DNA of 32,637 nucleotides from a virus: the IMG/VR virus record IMGVR_UViG_3300042892_001906, positions 1 through 32,637 of that record, one strand, 5' to 3'. The translations under genes and the position numbers were made by a program. Shown here in pieces: positions 16,182 to 24,052 of the stretch; position 1 is the stretch's first letter; each line of letters begins with the position of its first letter. The notes under the pieces were generated by a model. That model saw nothing but the letters and a program-made list of their open reading frames with translations. It was not told the origin of the DNA and searched no databases.

Positions 16182-17528
16182 ATGAGTTATACTATAACCG
16201 CAGGACCTTCCTCGATTGTACTTAATGTTAATAACCCGTTAGATACAGATACTATTACGCCTACCGATGACTTACGGGATGACTTAATCGGTTTAAGAGT
16301 ATGGTACTCTACTACTAGTGGATTTACTCCTTCAGGTACTAATTTAGTTTATGATGGTGCTGGTTTAACTACTACTATTACTGGCTTAACTGCTGGAACT
16401 CCATACTATCTTAGGTATGCACTAATATCAGAAATTGAGCCTGACAACTATACCCTATCAAGTCAAATAACAGCAACGCCTACAGCAGCAATAGCACCTA
16501 AAAATAGTACGGCTTACTTATACCAGTGGGCTACTTCACAGCCTGGAAATCCAAATGGTGCCAGTACTTATACATGGTCAACTGGCACAAATTCAAGTTA
16601 TACTGGCAGCAACGGTTGGTCTACAACTATTGGCAGTAATCCTGGAACTGCATTAGTACAATTATGGACAGCTAGCAAAGCAGTTACAGATGCGGGAGAC
16701 GCAGTTACAACCCAAGTAAGTTGGTCCACAGGATTTTCAGTATCTTCAATAAGCCAAAATGGTGCTTTTGGAACTAATGGAACTAATGGAACAAATGGCA
16801 CTAACGGAACTAATGGCACTAACGGAACAAATGGTGCTAATGGTATTAATGCTGTAACTGTACGTGTTTATAAAACAGCTATTACAATTCCATTACCTCC
16901 AAGCGGTACTTCTACGTATACTTGGTCTACTGCGAGCTTTGCAGCTCCTAGCGGCTGGACTTTGACTCCTCCTACTGACACAAGCGGATTGGCAGGACAA
17001 ACTTTATGGGCAGCTTTAGTTAATATAACAGACAGTGCTACGAACTCTACAACTACTATTAATTGGGCTACTTCTGCAATTATAGCTGAAAGCTATTACG
17101 GTAATAATGGTACACCTGGAGTACAGGGCGTTAGTGCACGAGTTGCTTATGCAGTTAGCACAACAACGCCAAGTAGTACGCCTGCAAATGTTGTTGTTAC
17201 TGGCGATGTTGTACCAACTACTGGATCTTGGTTTGCTAGCGTACCTTGGTTAAGCAACGCACCTTCTTCGTTATCAGAAGGTCAATTTTTATATCAAGTA
17301 GACGGTTTATATAATCCAGTTACTAATCAAACCACCTGGGTAGGTATACCTTATTTAAGTTCTCTTAAAGTAGGAAACTTATCAGCTATATCTACAAATA
17401 CCGGTACATTAACGGTTACAGGAACTATTAGTGTAGTTGGAAATGACTCTAACGGTGTGCTAATTAAAACTGATGGTATATACATTTATAATAGCGGTCA
17501 AGTTCGTGTTAAATTAGGAAATGTTTAA
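16182..17528 (+). CDS. Tail tip accessory protein with Fn3 and collagen-like repeats
   Basis: The 448-aa protein starts with an Fn3-like domain (residues about 1-97, GLTAGTPYYLRYALIS). Two related segments with 'TYTWST' follow, separated by nine collagen-like Gly-X-Asn triplets at residues 197-223. The end, KVGNLSAISTNTGTLTVTGT to QVRVKLGNV, resembles the C-terminus of gpJ-type tail tip proteins, in which a short beta segment ends in 'VRVKLG'. It therefore looks like the distal part of a J protein encoded as a separate gene, and probably extends the central tip or binds receptor. AGGA lies 9 bases before the start. The stop overlaps the next ATG (TAATG). Confidence 0.75.
   Translation: MSYTITAGPSSIVLNVNNPLDTDTITPTDDLRDDLIGLRVWYSTTSGFTPSGTNLVYDGAGLTTTITGLTAGTPYYLRYALISEIEPDNYTLSSQITATPTAAIAPKNSTAYLYQWATSQPGNPNGASTYTWSTGTNSSYTGSNGWSTTIGSNPGTALVQLWTASKAVTDAGDAVTTQVSWSTGFSVSSISQNGAFGTNGTNGTNGTNGTNGTNGTNGANGINAVTVRVYKTAITIPLPPSGTSTYTWSTASFAAPSGWTLTPPTDTSGLAGQTLWAALVNITDSATNSTTTINWATSAIIAESYYGNNGTPGVQGVSARVAYAVSTTTPSSTPANVVVTGDVVPTTGSWFASVPWLSNAPSSLSEGQFLYQVDGLYNPVTNQTTWVGIPYLSSLKVGNLSAISTNTGTLTVTGTISVVGNDSNGVLIKTDGIYIYNSGQVRVKLGNV
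16770..16850 (+). repeat. Nine 9-bp repeats encoding collagen-like triplets
   Basis: Nine copies of a GGN-ACN-AAY unit encode seven Gly-Thr-Asn triplets, then Gly-Ala-Asn and Gly-Ile-Asn. Third positions vary between copies (ACT/ACA, AAT/AAC), so the repeat is not freshly expanded. Confidence 0.95.
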
Positions 17529-17857
17529 TGGCAACATATGCATTAAAAACATATAAAAGTGATGGCAGTACGGTAGTCTTACAACCTTCTACAAATAGTG
17601 CAGTATATGGTCAAGCATATACAATAGGAGCTCCTACTAGATATATAAGCGGCTTCCCGGTAAAAGATTTCCCAGAGTATACAGGTAGATCAATAAGAGT
17701 ATTTCAACTTAGACCTGGGCCGCATAATTGGGGTACCGGAGTAGAAAATGGGGTTCCTTATATATCATGGCTACCTACAGCAAACCCTGCAGATTACGGA
17801 GTAGCAATTCCAGATTTTTACTACACCACTACAACTTTATATATATTTGTTAAATAA
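17528..17857 (+). CDS. Small hypothetical tail-associated protein
   Basis: The 109-aa protein is rich in Tyr, Thr, Pro and Gly, has no Cys and no membrane segment, and is predicted to be mostly beta. Notable segments are APTRYISGFPVKDFPEYTG and LRPGPHNWGTG. I do not recognise a family. It is coupled to the tail tip accessory gene by a TAATG overlap and lies 8 bases before the large adhesin gene, so it is most likely a virion component at the tail tip or a folding partner of the adhesin. Confidence 0.75.
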   Translation: MATYALKTYKSDGSTVVLQPSTNSAVYGQAYTIGAPTRYISGFPVKDFPEYTGRSIRVFQLRPGPHNWGTGVENGVPYISWLPTANPADYGVAIPDFYYTTTTLYIFVK

Positions 17858-17865
17858 GGTAATTT

Positions 17866-20508
17866 ATGGCATATGGTCTTAGAATTACAAATGATGCTAA
17901 TGAATTGCTAGTAGATAGTAATTACGTTAATCCAACTTTTGTACAAAAACTCGAATTTAACACTACTCCCGCAGCTGGAGAAGAATTAGACGGACCAATA
18001 CTACATCCTGGGTATATTCGAAGATACTATATTACTCCTACAGTATCTATAGGTACAGGTACCTATATAGTATTGTGGACATTGCCAGATTCATCTGCTA
18101 ATGTATGGTATTTATTTCCAACTTCTGTGGCTGAAAATAACTTGCAATTTGAGTGTTCAGTTTTTGCAACTACTAGCACAAGCTCTACTTCTTATACTTT
18201 ACCTACTGCATATATTTTTACAGTAGATGCAGATGGTATAAACGCAATGAGTTCAACTGGTCCAGCATTGCGAATGTATAACGGTGCTACTCCACAGAAA
18301 AAAACTTTTGACAGTAATTTCACCCAACTAGTGCCATATAGCTTATCAGATTTATTTAATTTACCCTCTGACCCTCTTAACGATGCCAGCTTATCTTTAG
18401 CTACTCCAACTAACCCAATATATCTACTACCTAAATGCTCCATACTTTACGTTGCAGATGCATATCAAACTATCTTCAGCGGACAAACACAAAAAACTGA
18501 TTATACAGGAACAAACATTGTTTATAGACGCACAGGAAATACAGTCTACGCCAAAAATATGACAACTTATTATAGTCGTGAAGACTATGCGGCAACAAAT
18601 GTAATGTTTACTGCAGGTACTCTTACTAATCTAAGTGTTATAGTTGCAGATGCTGATTTGTACCAAACGCCTAGTGGGGGCACTGGCGGTGGCATTAATC
18701 CTACCTACAACTTAAGCCGTAGCACCGCTACTGTAAATGAAGGCAGTAGTTTTACTATAACACTAACAACAACTAATGTTGCTAATGGTACTACAATAGG
18801 ATATAATGTAACAGGTATACAACAAGCAGATTTAAGCTCAGGAACTACTACAGGCAATTTTACTGTAAACAATAATACTGCTACCGTAGGTTTTACATTG
18901 GCCAATGATAATCTTACTGAAGGCACAGAAACTTTTAGGCTAGAGTTGTTGACGGGCACGACTCCATATATAGACATAACTGTAGCTGTAAACGACACAA
19001 GTACAGCTGTAATAAGTTATTCAATATCACCACAAACTGCTAGTGTAAACGAAGGTTCTTCGATAACGTTTACAGTTACTACAACTAATGTGGCAAACGG
19101 CACTACACTATATTGGGCAATTAATGGTGGTTCAGCAAATGCAGTAACTGATTTTTCAGCATATAATGGATCTTTTACTATTTCAAGCAATAGTGGTACT
19201 TTTACAGTATATCCTACGGCTGACTCATTTACTGAAGGATCTGAAACTTTTGGTGTAGGAGTTCGTACGGTAAGTGTGTCGGGAACAGAAGTTGCTACTA
19301 GCGGAACTATTACAATAAATGATAGTAGTACAACTCCATATAATGAAGCCATAACTGGTCCTAGCACAGTGGGCATTGGTACTAGTTTTACATTAAATAT
19401 TTCAGGCGGTGCGCCTAATACAAATTGGAGCTATAACTCAGGATTTAGCTCGTCTAGTGGCACATTAGACGGATCAGGAGCTACCTCAATTACTGTACCT
19501 GGTAGTGCCCAGCCGTATCCTGGAACATATACTTATGATTTTTACTTCTTAGGAACAGGCAACTCTAGAAGTAAATCAGTAACTGCAGTACAATTATACA
19601 ACGAATCTTTAAGTATATCGCCATCAACAGTTAGTGTAAGTAACTATACAACTATTAGTATTAGTGGTGGTCAGCCAAATGCTACGGTTAATTATGCTAC
19701 AACTAATTATGGCGACCCTCAACCGTCAAGTTTTCCAGATTCAGTTACTTTAAATAGTTCTGGTAATTATAGTAATTACTTAACAGGTGGAGCTATTACT
19801 GGCGGGGTTACTGGCGATAAAATGTTGTGGGTATACTTTCCTTACGGTGGTAACAACGTCAGAAGTGCTCGTGTTACAGTAGTTCCAAACGCTGGGCAGC
19901 CCGTGGGTGGTCAGTATTGTAGCGGTACTACACTATACCAAAACTACACAGACGGATCTGGCGGAACTTACGCTAGTGTTGTAGAATATAATAGCAGTAG
20001 TTGTGGATATAGTCCACCTCCTGCAGGCCAACCAGTTGGTGCTCAGTATTGTAGCGGTACTACACTGTATCAAAACTACACAGACGGATCTGGTGGAACT
20101 TATGCGGGTGTTGTCGAGTACAACAGTACTACTTGTGGGTATACAGCACCACCAACAGCAACATGGACGGCAGTGTTTAGTAATAGTGGGTCCCCTGGAG
20201 ATATTTATTGTGGAGTAGAAGTGTATTTAACTGCACCAACACCAACAACTGTAACATTTACCTTTACTGGTAGTGTTCTACAAAATGGAGATTCATTCTA
20301 CGTGCCTAGTGTTACTATTACTGCCGGCAATACTGCTGGTGCAGGATATGAGTATTCTGGTTTTGCTAACGGATCGCCCCCATATGGTCCACTTACACTA
20401 GTAATATCAACTAGTTCTGCACCTTATACTGTTACGAATGGAAGTACTAAATCTTACAACTTCTTGTATAGTAGTAATTTTGGTGGTGGCGGCGGTATTG
20501 AGCCGTAA
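17866..20508 (+). CDS. Large tail adhesin with Calx-beta-like domains
   Basis: This 880-aa protein begins MAYGLRITNDANELLVDSNY, a start common in tail tip associated phage proteins, with about 270 residues of beta-rich sequence. Two Calx-beta-like domains follow, about 280-382 and 383-490, each with 'VNEGSS.T.T.TT.NVANGTT' and a 'TEG.ETF' segment. Two Ig-like beta domains (about 492-577 and 578-676) come next, then two tandem 44-residue units (678-721, 722-765), and a C-terminal beta domain ending in a glycine-rich tail. Such arrays usually form extended, calcium-binding adhesive stalks, so host attachment is likely. AAGG precedes the start. A strong terminator follows. Modular identity is clear; receptor specificity is unknown. 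Confidence 0.8.
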   Translation: MAYGLRITNDANELLVDSNYVNPTFVQKLEFNTTPAAGEELDGPILHPGYIRRYYITPTVSIGTGTYIVLWTLPDSSANVWYLFPTSVAENNLQFECSVFATTSTSSTSYTLPTAYIFTVDADGINAMSSTGPALRMYNGATPQKKTFDSNFTQLVPYSLSDLFNLPSDPLNDASLSLATPTNPIYLLPKCSILYVADAYQTIFSGQTQKTDYTGTNIVYRRTGNTVYAKNMTTYYSREDYAATNVMFTAGTLTNLSVIVADADLYQTPSGGTGGGINPTYNLSRSTATVNEGSSFTITLTTTNVANGTTIGYNVTGIQQADLSSGTTTGNFTVNNNTATVGFTLANDNLTEGTETFRLELLTGTTPYIDITVAVNDTSTAVISYSISPQTASVNEGSSITFTVTTTNVANGTTLYWAINGGSANAVTDFSAYNGSFTISSNSGTFTVYPTADSFTEGSETFGVGVRTVSVSGTEVATSGTITINDSSTTPYNEAITGPSTVGIGTSFTLNISGGAPNTNWSYNSGFSSSSGTLDGSGATSITVPGSAQPYPGTYTYDFYFLGTGNSRSKSVTAVQLYNESLSISPSTVSVSNYTTISISGGQPNATVNYATTNYGDPQPSSFPDSVTLNSSGNYSNYLTGGAITGGVTGDKMLWVYFPYGGNNVRSARVTVVPNAGQPVGGQYCSGTTLYQNYTDGSGGTYASVVEYNSSSCGYSPPPAGQPVGAQYCSGTTLYQNYTDGSGGTYAGVVEYNSTTCGYTAPPTATWTAVFSNSGSPGDIYCGVEVYLTAPTPTTVTFTFTGSVLQNGDSFYVPSVTITAGNTAGAGYEYSGFANGSPPYGPLTLVISTSSAPYTVTNGSTKSYNFLYSSNFGGGGGIEP
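19897..20160 (+). repeat. Tandem duplication of a 44-codon unit
   Basis: Units at 19897-20028 and 20029-20160 encode near-identical 44-residue segments beginning QPVG and containing QYCSGTTLYQNYTDGSGGTY. Each unit has two Cys (positions 8 and 36). The DNA is also close to identical in the first two thirds of the unit. The two units are in frame and of equal length. Confidence 0.95.
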
Positions 20509-20527
20509 CCCTAAATCTTCGTATCCA

Positions 20528-20564
20528 AAATACCCTGTCCATTAATTGGGCAGGGTATTTTTTT
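20528..20564 (+). terminator. Strong intrinsic terminator after adhesin gene
   Basis: AAATACCCTGTCC (20528-20540) pairs with GGGCAGGGTATTT (20548-20560; one T-G wobble) around a 7-base loop and leads into a run of T through 20564. Confidence 0.92.
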
Positions 20565-20567
20565 GCA

Positions 20568-20596
20568 TTGACAACTCACAGCCCTTGTGGTATAAT
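20568..20596 (+). promoter_or_regulatory. Perfect sigma70-type promoter for fibre operon
   Basis: TTGACA (20568-20573), 17 bases, TATAAT (20591-20596), with TG at 20588-20589 as an extended -10. This is the same architecture as the promoter at 6853, again right after a terminator. Predicted start near 20603, giving a leader of about 117 bases. A second TTGACA at 20631 has no -10 at suitable spacing. Confidence 0.9.
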
Positions 20597-20648
20597 ATAC
20601 CAAAATGTCAGAACGTTTCAATATTTTTTCTTGACAAGCTTTTATCCC

Positions 20649-20678
20649 AATCTAAAAGGCGGACTTGCCGTTTAGATT
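20649..20678 (+). other. Hairpin in the leader of the fibre operon
   Basis: AATCTAAA (20649-20656) pairs with TTTAGATT (20671-20678); inside, GGC/GCC or CGG/CCG can extend the stem with a mismatch or bulge. It lies in the long leader between promoter and ATG 20720, with no T-tract, so it is not a terminator. No known riboswitch or leader family is recognised. The rest of 20509-20719 holds only the terminator, promoter and AAGGAG (20706-20711). Confidence 0.6.
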
Positions 20679-20719
20679 ACAATTAAATATATAACCACTG
20701 CTAATAAGGAGATCTGATT

Positions 20720-21076
20720 ATGGTGGAGATTGATAACCACAGCCTCATTCAGACAGTTTCACTAGTTGCGTTAGCAGTTGTTGCTTTCTCAGTTGGAATA
20801 CAGAAACTGCTAAAAGACTGGAAAAGTACTAATGCGGAAACTAGCGTTATTACACTAATGCACACAGAACTAGAACGCATGAGTGAACAAAACGGCATAC
20901 TAGCAACTGAATTAAATCGCTTGCAGCAAGAAATGATTTTGCTAAATACTCAACTAGCACAGTTATGCGTTGAGAATCAGCAACTGCAAACCGAAGTTGT
21001 TGCACTAACCGAAGAAGTTAATAAGTTCCGAGTGTCTGCTACTATAGCAGCAGCTAAGAAAGTTCAGGTGCGCTAA
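20720..21076 (+). CDS. Membrane-anchored coiled-coil protein of unknown function
   Basis: The 118-aa protein has one predicted membrane segment at residues 8-27 (SLIQTVSLVALAVVAFSVG), then Lys residues 29, 32 and 35, then a long coiled coil from about 40 to 103 (LERMSEQNGILATELNRLQQ and similar heptads). The acidic N-terminus and basic flank after the segment suggest N-outside, C-inside orientation. It is the first gene after the second strong promoter, with a good AAGGAG. An inner spanin has a comparable layout but the opposite expected orientation and normally sits next to an endolysin and outer spanin, which are absent here. Other possibilities are a holin-like or infection-related membrane protein, or a fibre assembly factor. 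The stop overlaps the next start (TAATG). Confidence 0.75.
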   Translation: MVEIDNHSLIQTVSLVALAVVAFSVGIQKLLKDWKSTNAETSVITLMHTELERMSEQNGILATELNRLQQEMILLNTQLAQLCVENQQLQTEVVALTEEVNKFRVSATIAAAKKVQVR

Positions 21077-21669
21077 TGCAACCAGCAAAGCTTAACTACA
21101 AAATTTATCAAGGTAGCACGTTTGAAGAGGCTTATCGTTGGGAATCAGAAACAAAAGTTTATGTACCCATCGCTAGCATTACAAAAGCAGCTCCTTGTGA
21201 AATCACAACAACTACACCTCATAATCTGCCTATTGGCTGGAGGTTTAAAGTTGTTGGTGCGGGTGGTATGAAAGAAATTAACTCAGTTTCTGATAGTACC
21301 CAAATCGCATCGTATACAACAAGTACTCTTATTAGAGTTAATCAAGTAAATAGTCTTGGGTACACTACTTATACCAGCGGCGGTGTAGTAGAATTTAATC
21401 AACCAGTACCCTTAGCTGGATATAGTGCTAGGATGCAAATCAGAGAGTCTGTGGATAGCCCAACCGTTATCTACGAAGCTAGTTCAAGTGCTGGACAAAT
21501 TGTGCTAAATAATAATTTAGGCACAATCACAATCACAATACCTGCTAGTGCAACCACTCTTTTTACATTCACAACAGCAGTATATGCAGTAGAACTATTT
21601 GACTCAAACGGCAAAGTTATACCCTTTTTAGTTGGTAATTTGACTTTAGTCCCAGAGGTGACAAGATGA
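21076..21669 (+). CDS. Putative fibre-attachment protein with inserted beta domain
   Basis: The 197-aa protein begins with KLNYKIYQGSTFEEAYRW and resumes at LAGYSARMQIRESVDSPTVI, ending with YAVELFDSNGKVIPFLVGN. These two halves together resemble a small phage protein common beside tail fibre genes, normally about 110 aa ('...GATF...W...DLTGYTARMQIR...'). Between them, residues about 28-115 form an inserted beta module (ITKAAPCEITTTTPHNLPIG, then VVGAGGMKEINSV) of the kind found in several phage surface proteins. I infer a role in joining fibres to the tail or fibre assembly. Upstream gene and downstream gene overlap at TAATG and ATGA. Confidence 0.65.
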   Translation: MQPAKLNYKIYQGSTFEEAYRWESETKVYVPIASITKAAPCEITTTTPHNLPIGWRFKVVGAGGMKEINSVSDSTQIASYTTSTLIRVNQVNSLGYTTYTSGGVVEFNQPVPLAGYSARMQIRESVDSPTVIYEASSSAGQIVLNNNLGTITITIPASATTLFTFTTAVYAVELFDSNGKVIPFLVGNLTLVPEVTR

Positions 21670-21929
21670 CAGAAACAGTAGTCACCACTAGTAATAATAC
21701 AGTAGTAGTGGACAACGCAACAACGCAAACCGTAGTAGACGCAAATCCTACTACACTTATTGTTACTGGTATGATGGGGCCTCCTGGTTCTACTACCATT
21801 AACGGCATGGCGGATACTGATGTGTCGAATCTAACTGCTGGAAGCCTGCTTGTGTATAATACACAAACAGCAAAATGGACTTCAACCACATTATTAAATC
21901 AACAATACGTTGATTGTGGACAATTTTAA
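21666..21929 (+). CDS. Small fibre-associated protein
   Basis: The 87-aa protein has a Val/Thr-rich N-terminal half, a TGMMGPPGSTTI segment with a collagen-like GPPG, and a C-terminal part (DTDVSNLTAGSLLVYNTQTA then KWTSTTLLNQQYVDCGQF) that matches a motif often found at the junction or C-terminus of phage fibre proteins ('GS.LVYN...KW..TT'). A single Cys is near the end. It lies between the attachment protein and the first long fibre, overlapping the former (ATGA) and 15 bases from the latter, so it probably belongs to the same fibre complex. Confidence 0.65.
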   Translation: MTETVVTTSNNTVVVDNATTQTVVDANPTTLIVTGMMGPPGSTTINGMADTDVSNLTAGSLLVYNTQTAKWTSTTLLNQQYVDCGQF

Positions 21930-21944
21930 AAAGGAGTGTAATAG

Positions 21945-24002
21945 ATGGCTTCTATTATAAGAATTAAACGTTCGGACACGGCAGGTAATCCAGCGGTACT
22001 AGCACAAGGCGAATTAGCTTACAGTGCTTTAACAGATAATGGTTCAAACGGCGGTGACAGACTTTATGTAGGTATGGGCACCGAAACTACTGGTAACGCT
22101 GTTAATCACGTTATTATTGGTGGTAAATATTATACGGACTTAATGGCAGGTACAGCAGGTACATTAAATATTGCTGCTAAATCAGTTCCAATCTTAAGTG
22201 CTACAGGCACAATTGACCAGTGGTTAGCTGGTAATTTAAAATTAACAGGCAATATACTTAGTTCTACAAATACCAATGGTGATATTAACGTTACGCCAAA
22301 CGGTACTGGTAAAACTGTATTGTCAAATGTGTACATTGGTGATAACGCCACAACCCTGCAAGAGTATATTTACGATCAGGTAGGCGGAACAGTTACCCAA
22401 GGTACTGGTATTACAGTTACGGTTAGTGATGCGTCAAATACAACCACAGTTGCTATTGACTCAACTGTTGCTACACTAACTGGTACACAAACACTAACAA
22501 ACAAAACACTTACTGCTCCAGTAATTTCAAGTATTGTTAACACAGGTACATTAACCCTACCTACTTCAACAGATACTTTAGTTGGACGTGCTACTACTGA
22601 TACTCTTACAAACAAGACTATCAACTTAGCAAATAATACACTAACAGCTACCAGCGCACAAATCGCAGCTGCGGTTAGTGATGAAACAGGTAGTGGTGCT
22701 TTAGTATTTGCTACTAGCCCAACACTGGTAACTCCTGCTTTGGGAACTCCTGCAAGCGGTGTAATGACCAACGTAACTGGTTTACCACTTACAAGCGGTG
22801 TTACGGGTACATTGCCAGTTGGCAATGGCGGTACAGGTACTAGTACTGGATCTATTACAGGTACAGGTGCACTAACCTTTACAGCTGGTGGTACAAATAC
22901 CAACGTTAACTTAGCACCAAACGGTACAGGTACAGTTGATGTTGCTTCTAAGCGCATTACTAACGTTGCTACACCTACACAATCTACTGATGCTGCTAAC
23001 AAAGGTTACGTTGACGGAATCAAGCAAGCACTAGATATCAAAGACAGCGTACGCGTTGCTACTACTGCTAACTTAACAGCTACTGCTGCTGGAAGTGGGC
23101 CTACTAAAACTCTTACAAATGCTGGCACACAAGCCGCAATTACTGTTGATAGCATTGTACTGGTTGCTGGTAACCGTATTTTAGTTAAGGATCAAACCAC
23201 TGGCGCTGACAACGGTATATATACGGTTACTGTAGTAGGTACTGCAAGCACAAACTGGGTACTTACTCGCGCAGAAGATGCAGATACTAGTACTGAAGTT
23301 AGTCCTGGCATGTTTGCCTTTGTTGAAGAAGGCACAGTTAATGGAAACAATGGTTTCGTATTAACCACAGATGCTCCAGTAACACTTGATACAACAGCTT
23401 TAGTATTCGTACAGTTCTCTGGCGCAGGTCAAATTGTTGCTGGTGCTGGTTTAACAAAGTCTGGTAACACAATCGATGTGGTTGGTACTGCTAACCGTAT
23501 TACTGTTGCTGCTGATAGCGTTGATATTGCTTCAACTTATGTTGGTCAAACATCAATCACTACATTAGGAACAATTGGTACTGGTACTTGGCAAGGTTCA
23601 GTAGTTGGTGCAACCTACGGCGGTACTGGTGTTAATAACGGGGCTAATACCTTAACACTGGCTGGTAGCGTTACTCACTCAGGTGCGTTTACACAAACCT
23701 TTACGGCAACTGCAGCTACTTCAGTTACATTGCCAACAACAGGTACATTAGCTACACTAGCAGGCTCTGAAACATTTACCAACAAAACACTAAGCACTGG
23801 ATCTACTTGGAACGGTAATACAATTACTGTTGCTTATGGTGGTACAGGACTTACAACAGCAACAGCTCGTGGCGTTATCTTTGGTAACGGTACTAGTGCA
23901 ATGGGTGTTACCGCAGTTAGCGCAATTGATGGTAGCTTCTTACGCGAAGATGCAACAGGAAATCCATACTGGTCAAACACAATTGACGGTGGAACATACT
24001 AA
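21945..24002 (+). CDS. Tail fibre protein 1
   Basis: The 685-aa protein starts with [20 protein letters not shown] and DRLYVGMG, the conserved fibre N-terminus thought to attach to the tail. The shaft holds repeated '[11 protein letters not shown]' strands and 'GGTGTSTG'-type linkers. Near residue 335-355 is [20 protein letters not shown], a widespread fibre motif, followed by a globular module (about 356-495; [40 protein letters not shown]) seen in many phage fibres. The end is [13 protein letters not shown]. No Cys-based or enzymatic motif is visible. AAGGAG precedes the start and a terminator follows. It is the best-recognised fibre of the window. Confidence 0.85.
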   Translation: MASIIRIKRSDTAGNPAVLAQGELAYSALTDNGSNGGDRLYVGMGTETTGNAVNHVIIGGKYYTDLMAGTAGTLNIAAKSVPILSATGTIDQWLAGNLKLTGNILSSTNTNGDINVTPNGTGKTVLSNVYIGDNATTLQEYIYDQVGGTVTQGTGITVTVSDASNTTTVAIDSTVATLTGTQTLTNKTLTAPVISSIVNTGTLTLPTSTDTLVGRATTDTLTNKTINLANNTLTATSAQIAAAVSDETGSGALVFATSPTLVTPALGTPASGVMTNVTGLPLTSGVTGTLPVGNGGTGTSTGSITGTGALTFTAGGTNTNVNLAPNGTGTVDVASKRITNVATPTQSTDAANKGYVDGIKQALDIKDSVRVATTANLTATAAGSGPTKTLTNAGTQAAITVDSIVLVAGNRILVKDQTTGADNGIYTVTVVGTASTNWVLTRAEDADTSTEVSPGMFAFVEEGTVNGNNGFVLTTDAPVTLDTTALVFVQFSGAGQIVAGAGLTKSGNTIDVVGTANRITVAADSVDIASTYVGQTSITTLGTIGTGTWQGSVVGATYGGTGVNNGANTLTLAGSVTHSGAFTQTFTATAATSVTLPTTGTLATLAGSETFTNKTLSTGSTWNGNTITVAYGGTGLTTATARGVIFGNGTSAMGVTAVSAIDGSFLREDATGNPYWSNTIDGGTY

Positions 24003-24007
24003 AATAT

Positions 24008-24031
24008 AAGAGGGGTTTTTACCCCTCTTTC
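24008..24031 (+). terminator. Intrinsic terminator after fibre 1
   Basis: AAGAGGGGT (24008-24016) pairs with ACCCCTCTT (24021-24029) around TTTT. The T-tract after it is short (TTC then T-rich), so read-through to the next fibre is plausible. Confidence 0.8.
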
Positions 24032-24052
24032 TAATCCTTATTAGGAACCCAG

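Noticed and set aside
16770-16850. CRISPR-like or other noncoding repeat array
   Set aside because: The 9-bp periodicity without spacers is fully explained by Gly-Thr-Asn codons in frame.
19897-20160. Variable repeat of a diversity-generating retroelement
   Set aside because: There is no reverse transcriptase or template repeat in the window, and differences between the units are not concentrated at adenines of AAY codons.
20003-20218. A 71-codon + strand frame inside the adhesin gene
   Set aside because: It overlaps the 44-codon repeat region in another frame; no ribosome binding site and no plausible product.
20631-20659. Second promoter at TTGACA 20631
   Set aside because: No acceptable -10 lies 15-19 bases downstream.
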